Shown here: positions 11,246-23,660 of the stretch, piece after piece
Layout: every line of letters starts with the position of its first letter
How positions within the stretch are numbered: position 1 is the stretch's first letter
Assembly: GCA_021234155.1 (NCBI GenBank)
Contig: JAJEKV010000105.1
Location: 2,022,494-2,086,493 of the forward strand
Reading direction: 5' to 3'
DNA from: Isoetes taiwanensis
Taxonomy: Eukaryota > Streptophyta > Lycopodiopsida > Isoetales > Isoetaceae
DNA: 64,000 nt
Translations under genes and position numbers: made by a program
Notes under the pieces: generated by a model
Told to the model about the DNA's origin: nothing
Database searches by the model: none
The model's input: the letters and a program-made list of their open reading frames with translations, nothing else

Positions 11246-12500
11246 TTCGATCCGCATTCTTGAGCTCGAAGCCGGTTTACTGTGATTATCGATTAGCGAC
11301 CATCTTGACAAGATCGGGGAGCATGGGCCTTCTTCCGGGTCGGGGCCGGGTCAAGGAGGCAGGTATCTAGTTGTTACATTGTGCAAAGCCGTCTTTGGGC
11401 AAGGCAATAGGCTGGTTTAGTATGTTAGATCAACTCTAGAGGCCTTATAGATCGAGATCATAAGCCTAACTAAGGAACCTAACTCATTGTTTAGGTAGAT
11501 AGATTAGGCGATATTCTCTATTTCGGTTACGTGATGTTGTATGTATTTCACTTTGTGATCTCCATGTATTGGGAAGGGGGTAGAGACCTAAAAGGCTGTG
11601 TAGCGGATGATCTAGGTAGCACCACTAGTTCCCAATTATATGCGGCCCGTGCCGCAGGGAACCCGCTTTGGTTGTGGGTGAAGGGGCTAGGCCGGTTGAT
11701 AAGGAGGAACTTGTCTCATCGCGCGGTGACCCCTCTGTAGTAAGGCCTATTGGGGGTCTCGTGGGCTAGGCTTAATGGCTTGTCCTTTGCGTGTGGGCAA
11801 GGCATGGGCTTCGACACTAAATCGTGGGGTGGTGAATATGACCTTCCGGTGAGTTCAAGTCGAATAAAGGCGGTGGCCCTCTAGGCTGCACTTTTGTGAT
11901 GAGCATGGATGCCTGCGGAGGGAGGCAACTCTCTTCCTGCCTCATCGGGCTGGGGAGATGCAATCCGGTAGTAGTAGCCCCTCGGCTATTCACCCGGCGG
12001 AGCTCGGCCAAGTCCCAACACTTTTCAACTGCCTACTGCACGCAAAGTGTGCGGGGAAGAGGCGGATGGAGTGGACTACCTAAGCCATGTTCTATGCCGA
12101 CCAAATCCATTGCCATGAATTACATGCGCAATGAACTCACGGAGACCCTAGCCGTCGAGTCATCCCCACGGAGTTTGAGCCACAGGTAGGATCTCCCCTC
12201 TTGTTATTTATGTTATGTGATGATGTTATTTCTATGGTATTGCTATCTACGTGATGTTGTATTGTATTCACCTCTCGAGGTACTTGTATTTGTTCTTGTT
12301 AGTTGTGCTCCCGTTTGTTTATTCAACTTCCGGATAGATCGACCCGATGGAAGGCGGGTGAATGACACATCCATTCTTCCCTTGGCGGCTCATCGATGGG
12401 AGTGGAGTCGGTGGATGGCCCCCTGTCGGTGTAGCTGCCGGGGAATGCTCCTCCTTCAAATCGATGTGGGCATCGTTATAAGGAGTAAAGGGGCGTCACC
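11246..12500 (+). repeat. X2: partial LTR of the X1 family, plus orientation
   Basis: It is the reverse complement of X1 LTR 1576-2830, ending GGGGCGTCACC where X1 has GGCGTCCC. It lacks about the first 330 bp (U3). After it comes no PBS but copia-B RNase H sequence. It carries the same conserved LTR core (about 11990-12130). It is probably a truncated solo LTR; its orientation is opposite to X1, so it is not the missing X1 5' LTR. Confidence 0.7.
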
Positions 12501-12553
12501 TGTTTTGATCGTTTAGCAAAATAGATGCGGCTCTAATATATCGGCGGAGGAAA

Positions 12554-12640
12554 CTAATATATGTCAAATGAACTTGATTCTTTTCTACCATTTCTCTAAG
12601 AAAATGAACTTCCATTTCTATATGCTTGGACCTTTCATGT
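12554..12640 (-). pseudogene. copia-B RNase H end
   Basis: The minus strand translates to a fragment with IEMEVHFLREMV-like and KNQVHLTYIS segments, typical of the copia RNase H C-terminal part before ADQPADIxTK. The latter is lost at the X2 junction. Confidence 0.6.
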
Positions 12641-13522
12641 AGAACAGGGTTTTTTGACATAGCTATGCAGCTAAATCTTCACCTGAGAACATCATAGTGG
12701 GATTTAGTTGACTAAAACCAAGTTCATCCATGAGTCTTCTCTCCCATACGATTTCTTTTACAGCCAATGGGCGAGAATTATATTACACACTTTAGCGTTT
12801 TAGTCTTTGATTGCCCTTCAAGCTGCCCTTCATTGCCCTTCCCTTGCCCTTTATTGCCCTTCAAAAATCTTTGGAATGTTCTTTATTAAATATTGGCAAT
12901 GTGATTCACATATCACAATTTTATGAAGGTCTTCTTTAGTGCTTTTTTTTTGTATACCACTAGTAAAAAAACACCTCTAACATCAGTTTGATAAAAAGCA
13001 ATACAATTTTGCTTCTCCTTTGATCAAGGTCTCTAACATAGTCATATATCACGAGGTAGATCTCCTTTGATCAAGGTCTCCACCCCAATCACATCACATT
13101 ATGCCTTCAATTTTAAGTCACATGTATTGTACATAATGCCAAAATGCAAAGTACCTTTTAGATACCTTAAAATTCTCTTGGCTGCCATCGGTGTGCCTTT
13201 CACGGGTCATGATTATACACCTTTCAACAAATTGTTTTAAAAAGGATATGTCAGGCCTTATGCAATTAGCCCGCGTTATGACAAACATCAATTAAGGATG
13301 CGTATGGCACTTCCTCCATTTGTTTCTTTTCTTCCTCTGTTTGAGGACTCATTTGCTTTGAGATTTTGTGGCTGGTACAATGGGGTGCTTCTTTGCATTG
13401 CACTCTTTCATTCCAAATCTGCTTTCGGCATATTTTGAATTTGAGTTTCTTTGGCTTAAAGTCCAGAACTTTCTTTGTCCCCTATTTACGTAAACTTCAA
13501 TGCCTAAAATCTTTTCAACTCC

Positions 13523-13747
13523 CTAAATCGGACATTTGGAATTTGGTATTGAGAATCTCTTGCATTTGAGTAAAGTTTTCATCCCTTTTGCCACCATGAT
13601 ATTGTCATCCACATATAATGCTATAATGCACCATTCTTCTCCATTTTTGAATCTATATAGATTTCCATCATAATTCAATTTTTCAAATCCTTGCTCTTGC
13701 AGATATTTGTTCATGCATTTATACCATTCTCTTGGGCCTTGCCTCAA
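13523..13747 (-). pseudogene. copia-B reverse transcriptase fragment
   Basis: A 74-codon open segment with MRQGPREWYKCMNKYLQEQGF and the catalytic YVDD box (LYVDDNIMVAKG). These are the copia RT motifs for RNA-templated DNA synthesis. The flanking RT sequence (12700-13500 and 13750-14270) is recognisable in pieces but shifted. Confidence 0.8.
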
Positions 13748-14279
13748 ACCATACGGCCCTTTTTATTTCCATACCTTCCTTCTTACGTCTCAAATCCGGT
13801 GCTTGTTTTTAGATAAACTTCTTCCTCTAATTTTGCATTTGAAAATGCGGTCTTTTGACATCCATGTGATGCACATCAAGATCACCGCGAGTTAGCAATG
13901 GCAAGCAATATTCTTAAAATTTTTATCTTCACCAAAGGAGAAAAAGTTTCATCAAAGTCTTTTCCCCTTTTTGTGTGTAAAACCTTGTGCTACCAACCTA
14001 GCTTTGAATTTTTCTGATTTTCCATCTATTCCAAGTTTTATCCTAAAGATCCATTTGTTTCCTATGATATTCTTGTCTTTAGGTTAATCCACCACCTCAT
14101 AAGTGCACGTTCTCTGGAAAGCATCCATCTCTTCTTGCATAGCTTTAATCCATTGCCTTGCATGAATTCCATTCTTTGCTTCATCATAACTCTTTGGCGG
14201 TCACAATTTTCGAATTAACACATCAAAATATTTTCCACTTCAACATTTTGGTCTTTGGAGTCTCCTACTTACGCCAAAC

Positions 14280-14939
14280 TCATTTTACGCCATGCAAGTC
14301 AATAAAACCTTGATTCTCATCATGTAATATTTGAGCTTGGTTCTTACTGCTCCTCCTTTTTGCTTTTTCATTTTGTGGCTCTATATTTTCCAATTCATTA
14401 CCAGCAGACATATCTTTTTCAACTCTATTATTTATTATGTTTTGATCATTTGTCTCGGGTGTATCTTCATCTTCTGAGTCACTATCCAGCCTATTTGATT
14501 CAATATGATCTGTCTCATTGTCTGCTATTACCTTTTCTTCAAGGTCGACATCCCTTTGTTCATTGTCTCCCTGTTCTTTATCATTAACCCTTGGAATTTT
14601 TCTGTAAAATTGATGTTCATCGAACACCACATCCCTGCTCACAATTATTTTCCTGTGTACAGGGTCAAATAGTCTATAACCCTTTGAACTTGAGTCATAT
14701 CCTACTAAATAGGTGATGTACGCCCTGTCATCAAGCTTACTTCTTAATTGCTCAGGCACATGGGCAAAAGCCAAACAACCATAAGCTTTTAGATTTTCAT
14801 AGTTAGGTAATTTACCTGACCATAACATATCTGGCACTGTTCCTTTTGTACTTGTGGATGGCAAAATATTTTGAATATATACTGCTGTTTCAAGAGCCTC
14901 ATTCCAAGTGTAATTTGGCAATCCAGAATACTTCAACAT
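14280..14939 (-). pseudogene. copia-B integrase C-terminal region
   Basis: A 219-codon open frame, the longest copia frame here. It begins after the DDE core (LPNYTWNEALETAVYIQN), continues with AYGCLAFAHVPEQLRSKLD and YLVGYDSSSKGYRLFDP, and ends in an acidic linker before RT. All are standard for copia integrase. The catalytic core just upstream (14940-15330) is frameshifted. Confidence 0.85.
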
Positions 14940-15395
14940 GCATTGAGGAGAGTTCGATTTTTCCTTTCTGCTACACCATTTTGTTGAGGAGAGTATTTAC
15001 ATGTCAATTGTCTTTTAATACCTCTTTTTTGCACAAAACCACTTAAACTTCGTGAGATAAATACTCACCCCTCTATCGATCGAATGCACTTGACTCTTCT
15101 CCCTTGTTTCAAGCTCTACTTCAGCAATGTAGAGTTTTAGTGCTTCAAAGGCCTGATCTTTTGTTTTTTAAAGCGGTGGGTTTTTGTCTTTTACGCTAAA
15201 AGTCATCTATAAAGGTCATAAAATATTTATGACCAGCCATGCTTCTCACATTTATGGGACCACATAGTTCATTGTGGATTAAATCCAATACTCCCCTTGC
15301 TCTTTTGAATGATCTTTTAAATGGAAACCGTGTTTTGCTTCCCTAATATCTTGACACCGCACATAGCATATTCTGTCCTCCTGTCCATTTCTTTG

Positions 15396-15599
15396 TTATA
15401 AGGCCCCTTTTGAAGCGGTTATGTTAATGTTATCCATGTTAGTGTGGCACATCCTATTATGCCATGTTTTTAATGATGGATATTCAACCACATTTAAACT
15501 TGGAATATGCTTACAATCGAGTCCAAAAGGTTCCCAACCCTTTTTTCCAATAAACTTTGATTTTATTTCCATGAAAGATCTTACATTCCAGCTTTTCAA
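15396..15599 (-). pseudogene. copia-B GAG-pre-integrase segment
   Basis: Contains WHNRMCHTNMDNI, the H-x-R-x-x-H type zinc-binding motif that precedes copia integrase (HHCC region). The frame is open for 67 codons. Confidence 0.7.
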
Positions 15600-15779
15600 A
15601 TAACACCTTGTATCCTAAATCCACTAATTGACAAAGCTGAAATCAAATTTCTAACAAGCCACAGGAACACACAATACATCTTTAAGTTCCAACATGTCTT
15701 TCCTTCTAAATCAAAATTTCTAATATGCGGAATCTTCAATTTTTTTAATCCTCCATCTCCCGGCTACTGCGTGACCCGG

Positions 15780-16935
15780 CATCTTTCTTCATGCACTCCT
15801 TTAACAAGGTTTGATCACAAGTCACGGTTTTCTCAGCTCCTTAATCTATTATCAACAATTTGTTATCCTTCTTATGCAAATCCCTTGAAATAGTCAGAAT
15901 TTCACCAAGTTTGCTTACCTCGTGATATCATCCTCTTCTTCTTCATTTGTGATCGTTTCCTTAACTATATTGGTGATGGATTACCCTTGAATCCACCCCT
16001 TCCTCTGCCGGCTCCTCCTCTTGTGCTTGCAAACCTGCCTCTTCCCCTTGATTTCCACGAAGCCCCCTTGGACTTGGGCCGGTTGACAACAATGTGCCCC
16101 TTTCCATCACAATTAAAACACCTAATGGTCTTGCCCTCATTTGGACATTCAGATTTCAAATGCCCATATTGATTCTGATTTGTAACGGGGTCCAAGCTTT
16201 CCCTTGTTATTTTCACCTTTCTTTGGTTTTCACGCAAACAAAACTTGCGGATGTATCTTCATCATAAACAAAGCAACTTTTTGCTCAAACTCTGTTCTAA
16301 TCATTTGAATGGCGTGCTCCTTTGATCTAGCTACATTTTACGATCAATGTTGCCAAAGCCCGATTATTATGGGACCACGGATCTTGCTAAAGACAAGATT
16401 TGATACTCATCATTGAGTATAATTCACGCTTCTTCAAATCTGCAATTATAGAGTCAAACTTCTCCAAATATTCAGTCAAATTATCCTTTTCAAATGGCTT
16501 AAGCTTCCTTAATTGTTTTTTCATTACATCAATTTGAGAAGAAGTTTTAACTTCATATTGGCTTACCATGTACTTCCACATTTCTTTTGGACTCATGCCT
16601 CTCAACTTGAGCTTAATGGCGGTGCCTACCTTCGGTAATGATGGCACATTGCCTCCATTATTTTAAACTTCGTCATCGACTCTGGACTCCTTGTTTTACG
16701 CGGGTGAGTTATTGCCTCCACCTTCAGCGGATGCTTCAACTTTGGTCTCCCACACAGCGAGTTCCTAGATCTTGTTATTGTTGCGGATCTCCTATCACCT
16801 CCATCTTCTATCAAGTGCTACTGACTTCTCAAACTCCAAAACTTGCTTAATTCCTTGCTTCCATATCTGAAATCCACCCTGCCCTTTGAACACTTCAATA
16901 GAGGTTAGTAGATTTGCACCAAATCTTGTAGACAT
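15780..16935 (-). pseudogene. copia-B gag
   Basis: Starts at the ATG at 16935 as in copia-A. The UBN2 capsid region is open at 16387-16647 (KLRGMSPKEMWKYMVSQYE, KFDSIIADL). The nucleocapsid is open at 15965-16237, with CFNCDGKGHIVV and an arginine/glycine-rich tail. The last knuckle cysteine is replaced by asparagine in this copy, and the first knuckle has lost its cysteines to a frame change near 16180. The product would form the RNA-packaging particle. Confidence 0.75.
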
Positions 16936-16947
16936 GATTTAAAAATA

Positions 16948-16959
16948 GCTCTGATACCA
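16948..16959 (-). other. copia-B primer binding site
   Basis: GCTCTGATACCA on the plus strand, identical to the copia-A PBS, two bases from the LTR edge at 16961. Confidence 0.85.
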
Positions 16960-16960
16960 A

Positions 16961-17370
16961 TGAAGAAATTTTCTAGAAATCTTTATGCAATCACACTTAT
17001 AACCTTGTATCCAATTCACCTTTGATTCATCAACACAATGGTCACAATATAATTCAAGAGAAGACCTTCCGATTATGCAAATTTCTTATGTCATTCAAAC
17101 CTTTAACACGAAATCATAGAAGTTACTGTTCATATGGGATTGATCTTCAACTGTAGCAACTTTGACTATTAATTTTCGATAGCCCAAGCTCATTCCGGAT
17201 TCATTATGCAAATGTCCATTACAGAGTTTCCGATCCGATGCCTTCTCTGAGATACTTCTTGTGTTTTATCTTGGGTCCGCCGATTAGTGGACCGATCTCT
17301 CTGTGTATTTACGTTTTCAATTCTCATTTTGGCCGACAAGGTCTTAGCTATATCCATAACTATTTCCTTA
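16961..17370 (-). repeat. copia-B 5' LTR
   Basis: Matches copia-A 1170-1572. The outer end is uncertain: homology with copia-A stops at about 17363 only because copia-A is interrupted there. The LTR may run further into the AT-rich 17370-17530. Confidence 0.6.
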
Positions 17371-18300
17371 ATGGTTCAAAAACCATTGAAATAGAAATAT
17401 GGAATAAATGGAAACTCCTTCAATGGTAAACCAACCATATGGGTTAAATGTTTTTACGAATGTTTCCATTTAACTTAGATAGGTTTATAAACCATATCTG
17501 TCTCCCCTTCAAATATGTATAGACCAAGCATATTCAACCCCCTTATATGCACTGCTTCAGAATGATCTCAAACCAGTCTTGATCTATCCTTAGAAATGTG
17601 CTCCTGTTGAAGAATTTTTAACTGTATCTCAAATATTACCTGGTCAATTTTCATCACTTTAGGCTAAAATTTTCAAGTCCAGCCCGTTAGGCTAAAAATT
17701 TCAAGTCCAACTATTATGCTTTCTGAGACATGTTAGTTGTCTCAAAGATTTACTATACGCTACACAAAGAAAAGAACACCTTATACTTCCACCTTAGAAT
17801 TTTCCTAAGGCAAATGTAACTCAAATATCCGTTTACCTTATAGTCGCAAACGACTAAAACTTAGGTTGCTCATGTGCCAAATAAGAAGGTAAGAATATCT
17901 CCCAAAATAATTCCCTACATGACAATTTCTATGTCCTGCAAATCAATCTTGACATTAGAACCTGCAAACCCAACCAAATAGCCTTAAATGACTTTTCTTT
18001 CAACATACCCAAAGAAATATTATAGAAAGTTCTAAGGCTTGAAAGGTTTATTCCAAAGTAATAGTTCAAATAAAATACAGATACATATGCAGATTTAATC
18101 AATCACAACCTAGGGAGAGACCATGGCACGATCCTTTTTCAAAAATAATGGTTTTAAATACATTCTAAAGGCACCATGAATTTCTTCAGGAATACCCTAA
18201 AGGCATTGAATTTCATAAAATTGTAAGGGCAGCATTAGGGTTTGAAAGATGAAGGATTCTACAGCAAGAGTCTATCTAGAGTTTTAGAATTACGTAGCTG
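17371..18300. other. AT-rich stretch without recognised gene
   Basis: Possibly the outer part of the copia-B LTR followed by unique DNA. A short near-duplicate (AATTTTCAAGTCCAGCCCGTTAGGC / AAATTTCAAGTCCAACTATTATGC, 17665-17720) is visible. I see no coding signal. Confidence 0.4.
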
Positions 18301-18739
18301 GACTATGGCATCAAATCATCCATTTCCAAATCCGGCCAACGTCTGGTATTTTAGCTTCAGCTTTGTGAAATAAAATTGGGCTGTGGCGAGTCTGTCAAAT
18401 GTGATCTCCAATAGCTTGGTATTCGATTGTTCATCCAACCAATCCACAAGAATCCATTCTTCATCAACTTTACTCATTGAGGTTAGATCGCTTCTATACA
18501 ACCACGTCTTTATAACTATTCCACTTCTTTAGATTATACAAACGATAACCTTGATATTCTTTAAAATCTCCAACTAAATAATACTCTTTGCTTTTGGCAT
18601 CCAACTTTCTTCAATCATCACTCGGAACAAAACTATAAAATAAACATCCAAAAGAGCGTAGGTGTTTCAAACTATGCTTTTTACCACTCCAGACTTTTTT
18701 TGGAATTTTATCTAATCTTGCAGATTTGAAAATTCCATT

Positions 18740-19000
18740 TTACACACAACCAGCTGCTTCAGCCCAGGGAGGGAGGGAGGGAGGGAGGGAGGGAGGGGGT
18801 AAACAAGATAATTGCAATATACTCTGTGTTGCTTCAACCAATAATCTATTCTTACGTTCTGCAACTCTATTTTGTTGAGGTGTACTTGGATGTGCATATT
18901 CATATTTGATTCCACGAGAAACACAAAATTCTTGAAACTCCTTCGACATGTACTCCCCATCACGATCAAATCTCAAACGTTTGATATTTTTTCCAATCAA
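18740..19000 (-). pseudogene. copia-C integrase core fragment
   Basis: The frame holds LRFDRDGEYMSKEFQEFC and HPSTPQQNRVAERKNR, the central D and the E-bearing region of the copia DDE integrase, which inserts the cDNA. It is interrupted after SILQ by a (GGGA)n tract that codes for a run of LPPSLPPS, then resumes as WAEAAGCV. Confidence 0.85.
18767..18799. repeat. (GGGA)n microsatellite inside integrase
   Basis: About eight GGGA units. It lies within integrase coding DNA between the core and the WAEA motif, replacing some codons. Confidence 0.9.
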
Positions 19001-19289
19001 GTTCTCTGCCCATGCTTTTATTGCTTGAAGACTCCAAAAACTTCATCCTCTATGCTTAGAAAATAACATTTGTATTTCCTGCTAAAATTATCAATGAAAG
19101 TTACAAAGTATAACTTGTTATTCAATGAAGAAATTTGCATGGATCCAACTACGTCAAAATAAATAAGCTCCAATAGTTATTAGTTTTCCTTTCAATATTG
19201 AAAGGCAAAACATGCATCTTCCCAAGTGAACAAACACCCATGTTAGTCTGATGTCCACAACTAAGATCTGCAACCAATTGATTCTTCAT

Positions 19290-20060
19290 CATGTGTTGGA
19301 TCATGGCCACATTCAAATGTGCCAACCTACACCGCCAAGTTCAAGTTGAGAAGCAGGAGATTTTGCTACATGACTCAACAACTTCTCTTTGTCAAAGTCA
19401 ACCAAGATTTCATCCAAATTACTTCGACCTTCAACTTGAAAAATCATCTTCTAATCTATGCTCTGTATCGCAAATCTTTGCCACTGATACAAGATTAATT
19501 ATCAAATCAGGTACCAAGGAAGCATCATAAAAATGTAAATCTTTTCCATTTGACAAGGGAATCCATGCATCTCCTACTCCATCCACAACCATCTCATTAC
19601 CATCTCCAACTTTCATCATAGTTGAAGTGCTTTGAAGCTTACTGCCTTAATCACGATATGAAAACATATTATTTGTTGCGCCTACATCAATGTACAAATG
19701 ACTCCTACTATATCTATCAGCGACCTCCATATTTTTCAAACCAATCTCTTCTTTATTTTCATTTTTTATATCATCAAGCTCTGCAGAGGTTAATTGGCCA
19801 CACTTCATTTCTAATGCCTCCCAAAGGTCATGAGTAGATGTAATGGAAGTTAGTGAGGTAGATGATGAAGATGTTGAACTACTACCTGGTAACTGTATTA
19901 ATACACCATTAATGATCACATTTAAAAGAAATGCTATCGCCCTTTGATCTTTATCCTATCACTTATTTGTCAGAGTTTGTGATTTAGACTCTCCAATCAC
20001 AGACCAACAATCATCTTCTTCTAACAAACCCTTCACTCGAAATTTTCAAGAATGCCAATG
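19290..20060 (-). pseudogene. copia-C gag and pre-integrase region
   Basis: 19647-19919 is an open gag segment (THDLWEALEMKCGQLTSAEL) leading into LYIDVGATNNMFSYRD, which resembles the copia protease DSGAT motif with valine-glycine in place of serine-glycine. 19431-19619 holds LHFYDASLVPDLIINLVSVAKIC, typical of the region between protease and integrase. Frames shift between the two. Confidence 0.65.
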
Positions 20061-20139
20061 CATTCCAACAAAAGGCTTTAGAGTGGACTCATCGTCATAA
20101 ATTTAGACATCTCGAACAACGAGACAAGGTCGACCTACA

Positions 20140-20151
20140 GGTCTGATACCA
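20140..20151 (-). other. copia-C primer binding site word
   Basis: GGTCTGATACCA on the plus strand, one mismatch to the GCTCTGATACCA of the other copies. It marks the gag side of a 5' LTR. Confidence 0.6.
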
Positions 20152-20359
20152 TATAGAGGATAGGTAGAGGAGAATAATAGACAAGATGTTTCACAAAACC
20201 AAGATATTTTCTCCTTTATTCCCATCCAATATATATGCAATGAATAACTCAATGCACATGCATATTATAAAAGTGTTGTGCATGCAATCACATCCGTGCA
20301 ATCTAATACATATCTATCATACTCTACAAATCAAATATTCAATATTCTAACACATCCAT

Positions 20360-23300
20360 ATTGCTCCTACAATTTAGGGAAACAAAAATTTGGAAACAAA
20401 AACATGGCACAAGACCAGGTAAAAAATCTTAGAATGTCCGGATGAAGAAGTCCCTACTGCTTGAGGGGATTAGCGACAATATAGCTCCATAGGCTGCATT
20501 GCTCTATTGAAAAAATGAGACCAGGAAAACCAACGGGAAGGCCATCTGAGAGTTTTTATAGGAAAACTAGGCCATGCAACATCTGCATTTCAGCGATGGA
20601 CATGCAAAATCTCGAATCATGCATAAGGGGCAACATGCATGAGCATTAACTAAATAAAACCTTTGATTAAATCCCCAAGTCAATTAGCCAAGCGGCATCA
20701 AAGATTGGAAGAAGCTCATATTTTGGCATAGAGTAAAACATCAGCTGTCATGGCTATGGCATATGAATATAAAAAGAAAGAAAGGACAAGGTGTTAAGTA
20801 GGCTCAAAATGTTTCAGCATGCAATCACGAGTATTAATGCACCAGATCATTCTACCAAATCATTTTACCAAATCAATCTTGTTAATTTGGGATTTTTCTA
20901 CCAAATCAATCTTGTTAATTTGGGATTTTTTGATCTGGTGGATAATGTTTTTAGAATTTTTTTTTTCAGTTAATTTTTAAAGGTTTTGAGGAGTTTGGAC
21001 GCCGGGATAAATTTTGGTCTTCGAAAAATCAAAAAATATTTTTCTCTATGATTCTAAGGGCTTCGATTTATCTTTTGGCTATCGTGCATCTGGTGTGAAA
21101 CTGCATGCCATGATTACTCCAGCTCAAGGGTGGGCATTGGATTGCTCCTAACTTCTAATGCATTCTTAGCTAGAGGATTTGTTGCATTTTGCCTGGTTGA
21201 GAAGCAAGGAGAAGACCCTTTTGTGCGTGATGCTTCTGAATTTCAAGGTCCTCATGCAAGACCGGTACTGCAAACATGCGAGAGAGACCTTCCCAAGCAG
21301 TTTCTTCTTGCTCCTCCCGTGCTTGACGATTTTGCATTTTTATCTCATCTCAGAAAGACCTTTGCGTAGTCCAATAAACTTTTTGATTTTTCTAGCTCCA
21401 TGCCGTAGATACCACGACTCAGTGAGTAACCATCTCTCAGTGATTATTGATGGATTATGTCTTCTTTTTTTAGTCATCTTCATCTAAATGTTAAAGTTTA
21501 TATGGATGGCCATTGAATTCATGAAAGCAAAAGTAAGGATGTGATTTTCTCTATTTATATTTGTAGCTAAAATATTGAAGTCACAACTATGATCTATAAG
21601 GCGAAGAAAAGAAGCTGCAAATGAAGGTTCGGATCATGTAGAAAAGCTGTGATATTTTTTTGTAAGCAGGGATTATCTTATTTTGTGATTTAGTAGCAAG
21701 GTGGTTTATGTTTGCCAGGTGTTCCATTCTTTCTTACTAGTGAGAAAGATCGGCTATTTGGTTTAGAATGATTAATGGCAAAACTTCTTTCTGTTTTGAT
21801 GATGAACAATCTTCTGAGCCTTTCTTGCAGCACTCCAAAGCATGATGACAGGTAAAATATGCCCATATTTAACTCAAGTACTGCCACGTTTGAGTTCTTT
21901 TTAGTCTTGATACTATATCTAAAACTGTTCAGGTGCTGCTATGCCTGAAATGGGGTACTGATATGCCCAATATGCGTGACCTTTTTTTCTTGTCTCGGGT
22001 TCTGTTATCCCAAGATCACTCAGATACTAATATGCCTGAGAATGGCTATTTTTGCTAAGGCATTGATGTACCTTAATATCTGGCAAAATTGATGAGGATT
22101 GTGCTATAATTTTTGAAGGATGCGGATCAGCATGGCAGACTTCAAGATTTAGGGTATGGTTGTTATGTTTCGCGCACTTAAGAGGCAAACTTAAAAATGG
22201 AGAAACGATCAAAGCTAAAATTGGTTAAAGACATATTTTTTGAATACCTAACATTTTTGCATTTCACATGAACAAAGCATTGCCTGATTCTGACATATCT
22301 ACAAAAAAGTTAGAATGGGCGGAAGAGGAGGGGGTCTAATGGCCCCCTCCGTGAGGCAGATCCCCTTCCTAGTGTGCAGGGAATTTCCATCAACTTCTTT
22401 AAAGTTTTTCAAGAGATTTAAGAGGCAAACATGGCAGATGTCTGCATCCTCAGAAAGCCCTTTCAAATAGCTTTCAAATGCATGTGTCCATGTGCTAAAC
22501 AAAGATGGAAAAGAGAAGTTATGAAATTGTTAGTGAAGAGCCCATAAATCGTGGGGGATGGGCCCATAAACCGTGGTGGATGGGCCCTGTTATCATGAAA
22601 TCAAATCTTAGCCATTGATTTTTTATTTTAACGGCCTGCAACATATGTTCAAAGGGAGGGGGGCGAGCGATGACGGGTCCATGCACGAAGGAAGGCGACC
22701 ATACCCTAGTTATTCTTCTTCTTATCCTTCAGCTTTTGTAGTGGACACCGTGTGCTTCATTCTATCTGACTAGAAAGGGTCTTTATTTCTTGCATTGGAA
22801 TTGGAAAGATGGAGATGTTGAGTTTTTCCTATAGTAGTCTTTCCAAGGAAGATGCAATGTGCTGAATTTTTATCTAATCCTTGAAGGATTACTTCTGTGT
22901 AAATTCTTCCAATTTTTTGAATAAAATTTCTTTGTTCCTTCACAAACAAAAAATAAAAAAAAAATAGGTGGACATATAGCAACGCATGCAGAGCTCGAAC
23001 AACTCTTTTCTAGAATTCCAAGCCCTAGGCACCCTATTATTGGAAGACCCCATTATTGCGTGACTATGTTGAGAACGATATTAGAGGTAAGAATGAAAAA
23101 TCCAGACATGTTTTTCAATGTTGAGCAGGGTTATTGGTGGAGCATCAAACTCTGTAAACCCACAGTAGGGTTTCAGTGAATAAAGCTATGATATGATCCG
23201 TTTGGAGATGGAGCGAGAGGAGCAAAAGCCAGCCACTCCCCGTTGAGAATGATCTTGTTGAAAAAGGTAGGTAAGAATGATTCTGTTGTTGTTATTGTGT
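20360..23300. other. low-copy DNA, no gene recognised
   Basis: No conserved protein seen on either strand. It has normal CAG/CTG content, unlike the transposons around it. 22620-22975 looks like the end of a processed transcript: TGAATAAAATTTC followed by an A-rich stretch with A10 at 22956-22970, so it may be a retroposed 3' end. Small duplications (GGGCCCATAAACCGTGGTGGAT, 22540-22590) are present. Confidence 0.4.
20866..20931. repeat. 33-bp tandem duplication
   Basis: Two adjacent, nearly identical copies of a unit starting TACCAAATCAATCTTGTTAA. No coding role seen. Confidence 0.9.
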
Positions 23301-23660
23301 TAAAGAAAGAACTAAAGAAAGAAAGAATGAATGATTTTATCGTCCACTGAGGCCAATCGGCCTATGGGACCCAGAAGGAGCGCAGCAAACTTATTACTGT
23401 CCGGGTTAAAAAACCCCCGCCCCGAAGGGTTTTCGAGGGAAAAATCGTGGCAGTAATAAGAATGCTGTCAAACTGTACAAGTATACATCATCATGAAATA
23501 AATGTTTATATACATGTCAAGTGTGTGCCCGAGGGCATAGCTGATCTCGCATGTCCATAACTTCCTGAAGGTATGATCCCAGCATCCGTACGGAAGCCGT
23601 GCTCAATGTCACATGTATCGGCTGGCCAGGCCTGACCAACTCAGTATAGGCGTCCAGATT
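23301..23660 (-). mobile_element. LINE 3' end fragment
   Basis: An AAAG-type simple repeat (23301-23335) is followed by TTTATCGTCCACTGAGGCC, CCTATGGGACCC and GAAGGGTTTTCGAGGGAAAA. The same order occurs at 44117-44260, beside clear LINE reverse transcriptase sequence. On the minus strand this is a LINE 3' UTR followed by a short-repeat tail. 23470-23660 may be its coding end. Confidence 0.55.

Larger units (their letters stand above)
12520..17370 (-). mobile_element. copia-B: Ty1/copia element
   Basis: A minus-strand copia element with the order 5' LTR, PBS, gag, protease region, GAG-pre-integrase, integrase, reverse transcriptase, RNase H. The integrase-before-RT order is diagnostic of Ty1/copia. 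The 3' LTR is not seen; the X2 partial LTR adjoins the RNase H end. All frames are interrupted. Compared with copia-A, most differences are at CAG/CTG words. Confidence 0.85.
18310..20355 (-). mobile_element. copia-C: partial Ty1/copia element
   Basis: A minus-strand copia element unlike copia-A/B in sequence. It has gag (19647-20060), GAG-pre-integrase/protease region (19290-19620), integrase core (18804-19000) and integrase C-terminus (18500-18720). Reverse transcriptase is absent, so the 3' half is deleted. A PBS word lies at 20140-20151 with an AT-rich probable LTR up to about 20355. Confidence 0.75.

Noticed and set aside
11246-12500. X2 as the missing 5' LTR of X1
   Set aside because: It reads in the opposite orientation and is not followed by a PBS.
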